Of a DNA stretch of 63,524 nucleotides, positions 41,455 through 49,120 are shown in pieces. Both the position numbers and the translations under genes were made by a program. The notes under the pieces were generated by a model, which saw nothing but the letters and a program-made list of their open reading frames with translations, made no database searches and was not told the origin of the DNA. Position 1 is the stretch's first letter, and every line of letters begins with the position of its first letter. Source of the stretch: a virus; IMG/VR virus record IMGVR_UViG_3300049203_000318, positions 1 through 63,524 of that record. One strand, given 5' to 3'.

Positions 41455-42783
41455 ATGTCACAGTTTGACCAGGCTTTCCAGGAGCAACTGGCGGCCCACT
41501 ATCTGCGTGATGACACGTTCGTCCAGGCTGCCGGCTCCCTCGTTCTTCCCGAATATTTCGAGAACGAGACGCTGGCAGCCTTGGTGGCTGTCCAGGCGAT
41601 CTACCTGGAGCGCTATGGCGCATGCTGCACGCTGGGCACCTTTGTTCAGGTCATGAAGCGCCTGATCACCGGGAAGAAGGTGAAGATCGCCGACATGGTC
41701 GAGGCGAAGCGGCTTCTGGGTGTGATCCACCGCGACCCGCTCAAGGATCGCCAGTTTGTCATCGACACTGTGGCCGAGTTCGCGCGAAACCAGGCGCTGC
41801 TTAATGCCACGCTGACGCTGGCCGACAGCCTTGATACCAGCGACCGAAGCAAGATCGACACGGCGCTCGCTCGAGTGGAGCAGGCCAAGCAGATCGGCGC
41901 CACCGACCAGCGCCCCCAGATGGACTATCGTCGGTCACGGCAAGAACGGCAGCAGAAGCGCTCGCAGCGCGCTGCCGGCGGATTTACGAACGGCGGCATA
42001 ACTACCGGCTTCCCCGAGCTCGACAATCAGCTGACGCCGCACCGCGGCTGGGGGCGCAAGGAGCTCAATATTCTGATGGGGCCGCCAAAGGCTGGTAAGA
42101 CAGCGGCTAAGATCACCTTTGCAGAGGCTGCCGCTCGAGCAGGCTTCAAGGTTTTCTACGCCTCCTGCGAAGTGTCCGAGGAGATCATCGGCGAGCGTCT
42201 CGACGCAAACATCTCCGGCGTTCCGCTCAAGGAGCTGGTGAAGCGCCAGGCTGAGGTCGACAAGGTCGTCGAGGATTGGGAGAATAATCCGGGCCTGGGC
42301 GAGCTAAAGGTCGAGGCCTTTCCGATCCGCACCCTCAAGGTGTCGGAGCTCATGCGCATCCTCAAGCAATATGAGGCGCAAGGGCTCTCGTTCGACCTGA
42401 TCATCGTCGACTATCTGGGCATCATGAAGCCCGAGACGCACTATACGGAAAAGCGCTACGGACTTGCCGAGATCGGTCAGGATCTTCGCGCGCTGGGCAC
42501 GGTCTTCAATGCCGCGGTCCTGACCGGTTATCAGACCAACCGCTCAGGCACACAGAAGGCTCAGCGCAATGTCTCAGAGGGCACGGACGCGGCAGATGAC
42601 TATGAAGTCGTCCGCACTGCCGACGTGCTGATCACGATCAACCAATCGCGCGAGGAGCGGGCAGACGGCGAGGTCGTGCTGTTCCTGTCTGAAATGCGTA
42701 ACGCCGAAAGCGGGGTGAAAATGCGATACAAGCAGGATCTTGCCTGCGCTCGCTTCATGACGACCTTCGTCGGGTTCGACTGA
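41455..42783 (+). CDS. Replicative DNA helicase, DnaB-like
   Basis: A 442-aa helicase. The N-terminal 150 residues resemble a helical DnaB-N region. The RecA core has Walker A GPPKAGKT (about residue 207), Walker B LIIVDYLGIM (about 318), an arginine-finger region and ESGVKMRYKQDL. It unwinds DNA ahead of the fork. GAGG precedes ATG 41455; an ATG upstream at 41425 lies in the palindrome and is less likely. It overlaps the primase by TGATG. Confidence 0.85.
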   Translation: MSQFDQAFQEQLAAHYLRDDTFVQAAGSLVLPEYFENETLAALVAVQAIYLERYGACCTLGTFVQVMKRLITGKKVKIADMVEAKRLLGVIHRDPLKDRQFVIDTVAEFARNQALLNATLTLADSLDTSDRSKIDTALARVEQAKQIGATDQRPQMDYRRSRQERQQKRSQRAAGGFTNGGITTGFPELDNQLTPHRGWGRKELNILMGPPKAGKTAAKITFAEAAARAGFKVFYASCEVSEEIIGERLDANISGVPLKELVKRQAEVDKVVEDWENNPGLGELKVEAFPIRTLKVSELMRILKQYEAQGLSFDLIIVDYLGIMKPETHYTEKRYGLAEIGQDLRALGTVFNAAVLTGYQTNRSGTQKAQRNVSEGTDAADDYEVVRTADVLITINQSREERADGEVVLFLSEMRNAESGVKMRYKQDLACARFMTTFVGFD

Positions 42784-43874
42784 TGAATCTCCAGGACAGC
42801 GGCTACGAGAATGTCACCCCAGAGGATTTCCTCGAGCACGAGGGCATCGAGTATCGGACGACGTCAGGCTCGCGCGGCCGCCAGTTCAACATACGGGAGT
42901 GCCCCGCATGCGGCGGGGCCGGGTGGAAGGTCTATCTGGGCGTCGACAGCGGATACGGGAACTGTTTCCATGGCTCGTGCAGCCGCAACTTCAATCTGTG
43001 GACGTTTGCCGGCGCACACCTGGGCACCGAAGATAATCGTCAGATCGGTGAGCTATTCAACACGATTGCGAAGGGCGGCGGCTGGCGACCGAAGAAGCGC
43101 GAGCTAAAGGTCATCGCCCCGGCGGTGTCAGGCAGTCTCAAGCTGCCCATGAGCTTCCCCGTGCCTGATGCCAATCTGCCCTATCTGAGCAATCGAGGCG
43201 TCTCTGTCGGGGTCGCTCGGGAATTCGGCTTGCGCATGTGTCAGGACGGTGCCTTCTTCTACAAGGACGAGGAGGGGAATGATCGCCGCAAGGTTTTCTC
43301 GGGTCGCATCATCATTCCGATCTACGACATCGACGGAACTTTGGTCACGTTCCAGGGGCGAGACATCACCGGTGCCTCGGAAACAAAATATCTCTTCCCT
43401 CCGAGGCTCCCTTCGACCGGTCGCTATATCTACAATGCCCACAGAGCGAAGGTAGAGGGTTGGAGCCACATCGTCATGGGTGAAGGCGCCTTCGACGTGA
43501 TCGCGACCCAAGCAGCGATCGAGGGCGATCGGAGCTGGCGAGGCATCGGCGCAGTCGGATCGTTCGGTAAAAATCTGAGTCTCGATTTCGAACCTGGCAT
43601 GCCCACGCAGTTGCAAGCGCTGATGGAGCTCAAGGCCGCTGGCGTTCACACGATCACGATCCTTTGGGACGGCGAGAAAAGCGCGCTAAATTCTGCCGTG
43701 AAGGCGGCCGAAAAGCTCATAAGATATGGCTTCATCGTGCGAATCGCCTTTCTTCCAAAAGGAAGAGACCCTGCCGAAGTTTCACCCGACGTTGTGAGGA
43801 AAGCCATAACAACTGCAATGCCTTATACCCGCTCACTTGGTATCAAGATAAAGTTACGCAACCCCTACGGGTAG
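42783..43874 (+). CDS. DNA primase with zinc finger and TOPRIM domain
   Basis: A 363-aa protein. The zinc finger is CPACGG ... CFHGSC (about 39-64). The TOPRIM catalytic motifs are VMGEGAFDVI (about 231) and ILWDGEKSALNSA (about 295). Layout fits small phage primases that act with a DnaB-like helicase, here encoded by the overlapping gene. It lacks a C-terminal helicase domain. LGIKIKLRNPYG ends the protein. Confidence 0.85.
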   Translation: MNLQDSGYENVTPEDFLEHEGIEYRTTSGSRGRQFNIRECPACGGAGWKVYLGVDSGYGNCFHGSCSRNFNLWTFAGAHLGTEDNRQIGELFNTIAKGGGWRPKKRELKVIAPAVSGSLKLPMSFPVPDANLPYLSNRGVSVGVAREFGLRMCQDGAFFYKDEEGNDRRKVFSGRIIIPIYDIDGTLVTFQGRDITGASETKYLFPPRLPSTGRYIYNAHRAKVEGWSHIVMGEGAFDVIATQAAIEGDRSWRGIGAVGSFGKNLSLDFEPGMPTQLQALMELKAAGVHTITILWDGEKSALNSAVKAAEKLIRYGFIVRIAFLPKGRDPAEVSPDVVRKAITTAMPYTRSLGIKIKLRNPYG

Positions 43875-44084
43875 CTCTGATCGAACGAGTTCGTTTGTGT
43901 TACCCAGATTTCCCATCATGCGGATTCTACCGCAATTCTGCGGGCTTTGATCGCGCGTTCTTTGTTTGTTCACCGTAATGATGCTTAATGGTTGTGTTTG
44001 CTTGTTGACACAGACCGGGAGAGCGTTAGTCATGTGTGTCGTAACAACAGCGCATCGTCGCTGCGGAGTGAGGGAGACAATTTG
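43875..44084 (+). promoter_or_regulatory. Non-coding gap with promoter for the XRE-type gene
   Basis: TTGACA lies at 44005-44010; TAGTCA at 16-bp spacing is a weak -10. A degenerate element TGTGTGT-CGTAAC-AACAGCG is at 44033-44052, right half mostly lost. A short weak hairpin (CCGCA/TGCGG) lies near 43930. Nothing else is seen in these 210 bp. Confidence 0.4.
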
Positions 44085-44660
44085 ATGGTAAATGCAGCTA
44101 CGGCTGTCGACTTGAATGAGGCGCAGGGAGATTATCCATATGCGTCCACTCGTGCGACCAAGATGTTGGCCGAAGGCCTGGAGAAAGCTGAGAGCGACAA
44201 GGGCTGGAGCCAGCGCCAGGTCGCCAAGCTCATGAACTACAAGACGTCCGTAGTGCTCTCGCACATGGCGTCTGGACGGGTGCCGATCCCCATCGAGCGC
44301 GCTCCCGATTTCTGCCGACTGCTCGGCATAGCACCGGGAGAATTCCTGTTTGCCGTTCTTCAGCAGCGCTATCCTGAGATCGATTGGAACCGGCTCCTCT
44401 CGGGTCCGAAGAAGACGACTGCCAAGGTGTCGAAGGGCTACCTGGCCGAGGAGCTCGAAGCTCTGGCCGGCGCGGAGTTGGACGAGCTGCCGCAATCGAT
44501 CACGGAGATCCTGCGAGAAGTCGTCTCGAATCGGAATGCCCCGAAGCGGTGGATTTCGCTAACCGAGCTGCCTGTGATCGAAAGCCTTCGAAAGACCCAT
44601 CCGGCTGGCTTGACGGTGGCTCAGCGCAAATCCCTCGAGGAATTTCTCGCTCAGCTTTGA
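44085..44660 (+). CDS. XRE-type HTH regulator (candidate phage repressor)
   Basis: A 191-aa protein. An HTH of the lambda-repressor/XRE kind lies at about 35-95: GWSQRQVAKLMNYKTSVVLS, GRVPIPIERAPDFCRLLGI. The C-terminal 90 residues are a separate helical domain, perhaps for oligomerisation; there is no LexA-like peptidase. It has its own TTGACA promoter with a degenerate operator-like site, and a terminator follows. It is the best candidate for the protein that binds the dispersed palindromes; this is inference. GGGAG precedes ATG 44085. Confidence 0.75.
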   Translation: MVNAATAVDLNEAQGDYPYASTRATKMLAEGLEKAESDKGWSQRQVAKLMNYKTSVVLSHMASGRVPIPIERAPDFCRLLGIAPGEFLFAVLQQRYPEIDWNRLLSGPKKTTAKVSKGYLAEELEALAGAELDELPQSITEILREVVSNRNAPKRWISLTELPVIESLRKTHPAGLTVAQRKSLEEFLAQL

Positions 44661-44693
44661 GTCCCTTGTTAAGCTCCGCATCGCATTAAACCT

Positions 44694-44733
44694 AGAGCGC
44701 GAAGCCACTAGACAGGTTCGCGCTCTCTCTTTA
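44694..44733 (+). terminator. Rho-independent terminator after XRE-type gene
   Basis: Perfect 10-bp stem AGAGCGCGAA (44694-44703) with TTCGCGCTCT (44717-44726), then CTCTTTA. Confidence 0.75.
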
Positions 44734-44740
44734 CTGCGAG

Positions 44741-44760
44741 TGCATACAAAGCAACACACA
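44741..44760 (+). promoter_or_regulatory. Palindromic element before CobT/CobS-like operon
   Basis: TGCATAC-AAAGCA-ACACACA, 13 bp before the ATG. TACAAA could be a -10, but no -35 is visible. Confidence 0.5.
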
Positions 44761-44772
44761 CACGAGGAAGTT

Positions 44773-46050
44773 ATGAGCGCACCGGCAGCATTGAAGGCGA
44801 TCTCGCATCGCGACAGTCTCGCAAAAACCGTCCGTATGCTGACGCGCGATGGCGTGTCGGTGCGGTTCCGCGGTCACCAGCCGCATGTGGTGGCGAAGGG
44901 TAACAAGGCGGTCGCGCTCGTGCTGCCCGAGCTCAATAATAACGCCTCGCCCGAGTTGATTGCGGCAATCCAGGGTTACCTCGACCATGAGGTTGGCCAC
45001 ATCTTCTACACCCCCTTCGCGAAAGCGGCTCGAGCGGGTGAGTTCGATCCGACTGCGCCGGTCCTGATCAATGTGGTTGAGGACATACGCCTAGAGAAGC
45101 TGCTTCCTCGCGATCTTCCCGGCACTCGGGAGAACCTCGAGCGGATGTATGAGCGCTTCATACCTTCCATGGTGCATCCGCCGATGGCGGCCGCCGTCGA
45201 GAGTGGTAACCCGGCCAAGGCCCTGGCGGGCGTCATGGTTTGTGCCATGCGCGCTCTCGCAGGTCAGAAGGCGTTCCAGAAGCACATGGACGACCACGGA
45301 TACTGGAAGCACTTCATGCCTCTCCTGAGCCGCATGCCGACGCTCTCGCGCCGCCTGAAGGAGATGGAGCGCTTCGAGGATGTCGAGGATCTCGTGCGCG
45401 ACATCGTGGAGCAGCTGAACGACATGGCGCCCAAGCCGCAGCAGCCTGAGCCTGCCCAGGGTCAGGAAGAGGACAGCGATCCGTATCACAGCCCGCCGCC
45501 GATGGGAGGAGGTGGCGACGATGAGGATGATGGCGACAGCGACGACGCCTCTGACGATGACCAGGACTGCACCCCCACAGATGGCGATGGTGACGGCGAA
45601 GCTGGCGACGATGAGGATCAGGATAGCGACAGCTCGCCCACCGCGGACGCTGAGGATGAGGAAGAGGGTGAAGGTGCGTCCGACGACAGCGACGACGCCT
45701 CTGATACCGCCGGCGATGACGGTGACGCATCCGAGCAGAATGGCGACGATCAGGAAGACGGCGAGGCCGGTGATGACGGTGATGAGCCTGGCGAAGGAAA
45801 GGCCGGCAAGGAGGAAGGTCAGGAAGAAAGTTTGAAACCAGGGGAAGGTGGAAAAACCAATATGACCACCACGGAAGCTCTCAAGCAGCTAGAACCCACT
45901 CAACGCAAAGCGCTTTTCATGTATAAAAAAGAAAGAAAGACGGTCGCACAGATCGCGCAGGAGATGAGCGCAACAGAGGATGTTGTGCTTGATCTTCTTC
46001 GCAATGCTCGCCGTCATTTTGGTGAAATCATGAAGGGAGCGCGGGCGTGA
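44773..46050 (+). CDS. HExxH protein with acidic linker and sigma4-like HTH (CobT-like N half)
   Basis: A 425-aa protein. Residues 1-220 have the metallopeptidase-like fold of phage CobT relatives: DHEVGHIFYTPF (HExxH at 72-76) and NVVEDIRLEKLL (the downstream Glu). Residues about 230-360 are a low-complexity Asp/Glu linker. Residues about 364-425 look like a sigma70 region-4/HTH: LEPTQRKALFMYKKERKTVA, AQEMSATEDVVLDLLRNAR. An in-frame ATG at 45862 has GGGGAAGGTGGA upstream, so a 62-aa HTH protein may also be made alone. It overlaps the VWA gene by GTGA. No cobalamin genes are near, so cobalt chelation is unlikely. Confidence 0.7.
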   Translation: MSAPAALKAISHRDSLAKTVRMLTRDGVSVRFRGHQPHVVAKGNKAVALVLPELNNNASPELIAAIQGYLDHEVGHIFYTPFAKAARAGEFDPTAPVLINVVEDIRLEKLLPRDLPGTRENLERMYERFIPSMVHPPMAAAVESGNPAKALAGVMVCAMRALAGQKAFQKHMDDHGYWKHFMPLLSRMPTLSRRLKEMERFEDVEDLVRDIVEQLNDMAPKPQQPEPAQGQEEDSDPYHSPPPMGGGGDDEDDGDSDDASDDDQDCTPTDGDGDGEAGDDEDQDSDSSPTADAEDEEEGEGASDDSDDASDTAGDDGDASEQNGDDQEDGEAGDDGDEPGEGKAGKEEGQEESLKPGEGGKTNMTTTEALKQLEPTQRKALFMYKKERKTVAQIAQEMSATEDVVLDLLRNARRHFGEIMKGARA

Positions 46051-47438
46051 TTACAGCTTTGTCTTTGGATGATGCAAAAGACATCATCGACATCTATGGC
46101 CCCGACGAGATATTCTGGCCCACTGAGCACAAGGCCGAACTCCGTCAGCTCCAGGCGAACAACTCGGAGTTCCGCGAGTTCGTCGAGGATGCCCGCTGGC
46201 TCGAGTCGATGCTCGAGAATTGGGACGAAGATGAGGATGGCGCCTCGATCGAAATGGACGACTCCGACTGGAAGCAGCAGGACACGCCCCCACCGCCGCC
46301 CGAGCGTAACGAGGATCGGGATGAAGACGAGGATGAGCCTGAGCAGGACGGCGACGCCGAAGATGAGGAAGAGGAGCGTGATCGCCCCGAGCCCCAACCC
46401 CTCGATGCTGAGCCGATCGAGATCGACCCCGATGATATTCAGGACATGGACGGCATGCTCGCCCAGGTCATCATGAAGGAGGTTCAGTCCTATGACTCAG
46501 AGGAGTTCCGCGTTTTCACCCGCGACTTCGACGAGATCGTGGACATCGTCGTTCCCGATGGCGTGAACCTGGAGCCGCTGGAGCAGAAGGTCGCCAAGAC
46601 CACCGGCCCGTTGCAGAAGGATATGCGCCGGCTGATCGCTGCTCGCAGCCAGGTAAAGCGGATGCCGGGTATGCGCTCCGGCCGCCTCCACTCACCCAAC
46701 CTGCACCGCATCATGGCCGGCGATGACCGCGTGTTTACGCGGCGAGAGGAAGCTCCGTCGCTCGACACTGCAATCTCCCTCGTGATCGACTGCTCGGGAT
46801 CGATGAATGGCAACCGCATGGTGTTGGCGACCGAGACGGCCTACGCGATTGGCAGCGTGCTCGCGCGCCTCAATGTTGCATTCGAGTGCCTGGGCTTCAC
46901 TGACAACGGCAGCGACCCTCGCGTCGCCACCAAAGAATATAAGCAGGCGCTCGCTGAGGCTGACGCCATCGCAAAGATCATCCGTCCGATCCCGATCGTG
47001 ATGCCCAAGTTCAAGACGTTCGACGAGCGATGGACGCAGCCGACCCAGCGGCGCTTTGCTCACGTCTTCAATCAGCTTGGCTACAGCGATAACTGCGGCT
47101 TCAAGATGGGTTCAACTCCCGAAGGCTGCGGGATAGAGTTTGCAGCGCGCCGCCTGGTTGCGCGGCCCGAGCAGCGGAAGATCATGCTGGTGATGACGGA
47201 CGGCGAGCCTTGTGGTCACGTCTATAATCCGCGCGGCATGGAGGACTATCATGCGTATCAGCGGCAGTCCGAGCAGGTCGTGAAGGCAATCGCCGCCGCC
47301 GGCATCGATCTTGTCGGCATAGGCATCCAGCATAACGGCCCCGAAGGCTACTATCCGCATCACATGACGATCCAGGACGTGTCGGAAATGCCTAAGCAGC
47401 TGCTCCAGCTCCTCAAGAAGTTCATGACGGGCAACTGA
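46047..47438 (+). CDS. VWA-domain protein, CobT-like
   Basis: A 463-aa protein starting at GTG 46047. The N-terminal third is acidic (DEDEDEPEQDGDAEDEEEE). The C-terminal VWA domain holds an intact MIDAS: DCSGSMNG (about 248-255) and MTDGEP (about 383-388). This matches the CobT subunit type that pairs with a CobS-like AAA ATPase; established MoxR-VWA pairs act as chaperone-like complexes that load metals or mature proteins. No CobN is present, so the target is unknown. It lies between the HExxH gene and the AAA gene. Confidence 0.85.
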   Translation: MITALSLDDAKDIIDIYGPDEIFWPTEHKAELRQLQANNSEFREFVEDARWLESMLENWDEDEDGASIEMDDSDWKQQDTPPPPPERNEDRDEDEDEPEQDGDAEDEEEERDRPEPQPLDAEPIEIDPDDIQDMDGMLAQVIMKEVQSYDSEEFRVFTRDFDEIVDIVVPDGVNLEPLEQKVAKTTGPLQKDMRRLIAARSQVKRMPGMRSGRLHSPNLHRIMAGDDRVFTRREEAPSLDTAISLVIDCSGSMNGNRMVLATETAYAIGSVLARLNVAFECLGFTDNGSDPRVATKEYKQALAEADAIAKIIRPIPIVMPKFKTFDERWTQPTQRRFAHVFNQLGYSDNCGFKMGSTPEGCGIEFAARRLVARPEQRKIMLVMTDGEPCGHVYNPRGMEDYHAYQRQSEQVVKAIAAAGIDLVGIGIQHNGPEGYYPHHMTIQDVSEMPKQLLQLLKKFMTGN

Positions 47439-47439
47439 C

Positions 47440-47459
47440 TGCATAGTAAGCCACACAAT
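47440..47459 (+). promoter_or_regulatory. Palindromic element, first of a pair
   Basis: TGCATAG-TAAGCC-ACACAAT, starting one base past the VWA stop codon. ATGACG at 47424 could be a -35 (23 bp to ACACAAT). Confidence 0.5.
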
Positions 47460-47465
47460 TCCCAC

Positions 47466-47500
47466 TTGCACGAATCGCGGTGCATGGTAAGTAACACACA
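47466..47500 (+). promoter_or_regulatory. Palindromic element, second of the pair, with promoter
   Basis: TGCATGG-TAAGTA-ACACACA (47481-47500) preceded by TTGCAC at 47466. This is the only place with two elements within 42 bp; the CobS-like gene starts at 47536. Confidence 0.55.
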
Positions 47501-47535
47501 TCAACAGCGCGCAGACGCGATCAAGGAGCTAAGAC

Positions 47536-48768
47536 ATGAGCACTGCAACGGCTATGAAGATGACCACTGCCACCGCCACCGACAAGATCGAATGCAAGAT
47601 CTGCGGCTCGCTCGAGCACTATATCCCCAAGCACCTGACGCAGGCACACCCTGATGTCAGCCAGGAGGAATATGAGGCGCGCTTCCCCGGCGCCCCGATC
47701 ATGAGCGAGAAGTTCGCACAGGCCGCCAATAAAAAGGTCGCGGAGAACAAGCAGCAGGACGCCGCTGCTCAGCAGATGGTCGCCAAGATCCTGCCGTTCT
47801 CGCAGCCCGGATCGTCGGTGAAGCGTCCGATGCACGAGGTCTTCGAGCTCCCGCTGAGTGACATTCTCCGATCGCCGGCCCGCCGAAATCAGCAGCAGGG
47901 CGAACCCCGCCAGGTTGATGTGCTGGAAAATCTGCCGGCCGAGTTGCAGGAGCTCGTGCCCGACATCGACGCCAGCTATGTCTTCCGTCCTGAAGAGCTC
48001 GTCGATCTCGTGATGGCACTTCAGCTAAATATGCCCTCGCTCGCTTGGGGTATGCACGGCACGGGCAAGACGACGCTGTGGGAACAAATCTGTGCCCGCA
48101 TGAATCGCCCCTGGCTCCGCGTCCAGCACACCGACACGACCGAGGAGGCGCATATCGTAGGGCAGATGCTGGTGCGCGACGGCGCCACCGTCTTCGAATA
48201 TGGGCCGCTGGCCGAGGCGATGATCCACGGTCTGGTCTATTGCGCCGACGAATATGACTTCGCCCATCCGGCGGTCATCGCGGTCTATCAGCCGATCCTG
48301 GAGGGTAAGCCGCTCTACATCAAGGAAGCGCCGGCCGGTCAGCGCATGATCAAGCCGCATCCGAACTTCCGCTTCATCGCAACGGGCAACACCAACGGTT
48401 CGGGCGACGATACCGGCCTCTATTCGGGCACGAAGATCGGTAACGCCGCTGCCTATTCTCGCTTCGGCGTAACCGTTCAGGTCCACTATCCCGAGAAGAA
48501 CACGGAGATCGCCATCCTGCGCCAACGCATTGGCGTGACGCAGGAGGTGGCCGACAAGCTGGTCGACTTCGCCGAGCGGGTGCGCACCATGTATGGAAAT
48601 GGCGAGCTGTCGCTGCCGATCTCTCCGCGCGAGCTGATCCGCGCTGCTACCATCGGCATGGTTCGCGGTGGTGAGTTCCGCAAGGGCATCGATCTGTCCT
48701 ACACCAACCGTCTCGACACCACGCAGGGCGAGGCTGTCCGTCAGACCGCGCAGCGCATCTTCGGCTAA
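47536..48768 (+). CDS. MoxR/CobS-like AAA ATPase with N-terminal zinc finger
   Basis: A 410-aa protein. The N-terminus has a C2H2-like finger (CKICGSLEHYIPKHLTQAH, residues 20-38). The AAA core has Walker A GMHGTGKTT (about 171-179), Walker B YCADEYD (about 236), sensor 1 FIATGNTNG and an arginine finger region. CobS and MoxR ATPases form rings that work with VWA partners, here the preceding gene. A strong terminator follows. Confidence 0.9.
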   Translation: MSTATAMKMTTATATDKIECKICGSLEHYIPKHLTQAHPDVSQEEYEARFPGAPIMSEKFAQAANKKVAENKQQDAAAQQMVAKILPFSQPGSSVKRPMHEVFELPLSDILRSPARRNQQQGEPRQVDVLENLPAELQELVPDIDASYVFRPEELVDLVMALQLNMPSLAWGMHGTGKTTLWEQICARMNRPWLRVQHTDTTEEAHIVGQMLVRDGATVFEYGPLAEAMIHGLVYCADEYDFAHPAVIAVYQPILEGKPLYIKEAPAGQRMIKPHPNFRFIATGNTNGSGDDTGLYSGTKIGNAAAYSRFGVTVQVHYPEKNTEIAILRQRIGVTQEVADKLVDFAERVRTMYGNGELSLPISPRELIRAATIGMVRGGEFRKGIDLSYTNRLDTTQGEAVRQTAQRIFG

Positions 48769-48810
48769 GGGTTCGTTGTCAGGGGCGCTCACCTCTGGCT
48801 TCCTCACCTG

Positions 48811-48840
48811 GAGGGTGGTGTCACAGCCACCCTCATTTTT
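48811..48840 (+). terminator. Rho-independent terminator after CobS-like gene
   Basis: GAGGGTGG (48811-48818) pairs with CCACCCTC (48827-48834), 8-base loop, then ATTTTTC. Confidence 0.9.
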
Positions 48841-48841
48841 C

Positions 48842-48878
48842 TTGAACTGCTGGGCGAGTTTGTGTATGACAACACACA
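48842..48878 (+). promoter_or_regulatory. Promoter/operator of DNA polymerase operon
   Basis: TTGAAC (48842-48847), 17 bp, TATGAC (48865-48870) within TTTGTGT-ATGACA-ACACACA (48859-48878). The predicted transcript start (48876-48878) coincides with the ATG at 48878. Confidence 0.7.
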
Positions 48879-49120
48879 TGCAGCCATTGGGATGTTTCGG
48901 TTCGTCGCTCGCCTTCGATGGTGAATCAGATGTGTGTGGCCACTGTGTCGCGCAGGCCGAATGCTCGAAGATCGTGGAGGATCGCCGGCCGAACGTGCTG
49001 CGGCTCCTCGATCGCTTTTTAGACGCATCGGGCAAGCCGATGAGCTTTCCATGGATGACGCGCGCGGAAAGGAAAGCCGCTCGCGATGCTATGAACCAAT
49101 CCCTCCCGGAGACAGAATGA
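48878..49120 (+). CDS. Small Cys-containing protein upstream of DnaE
   Basis: An 80-aa protein with the cysteines CFGSSLAFDGESDVCGHC and AECS, possibly a zinc site, then a basic helical C-terminus (FPWMTRAERKAARDAMNQ). It has no Shine-Dalgarno and probably a leaderless mRNA. It overlaps the polymerase gene as ATGA, so it may control or couple to DnaE synthesis. ATG 48866 within the operator is a less likely start. Confidence 0.6.
   Translation: MQPLGCFGSSLAFDGESDVCGHCVAQAECSKIVEDRRPNVLRLLDRFLDASGKPMSFPWMTRAERKAARDAMNQSLPETE

Noticed and set aside
44033-44052. Palindromic element before the XRE-type gene
   Set aside because: Left arm is perfect but the right arm reads AACAGCG, so it is not counted among the 26 sites; noted only as a degenerate copy.
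43992-44084. Upstream extension of the XRE-type gene
   Set aside because: The longer frame has no ribosome site and runs through the TTGACA promoter; ATG 44085 has GGGAG.
44773-48768. Cobaltochelatase / B12 biosynthesis operon
   Set aside because: CobS- and CobT-like parts are present, but there is no CobN and no other corrin gene in the window.
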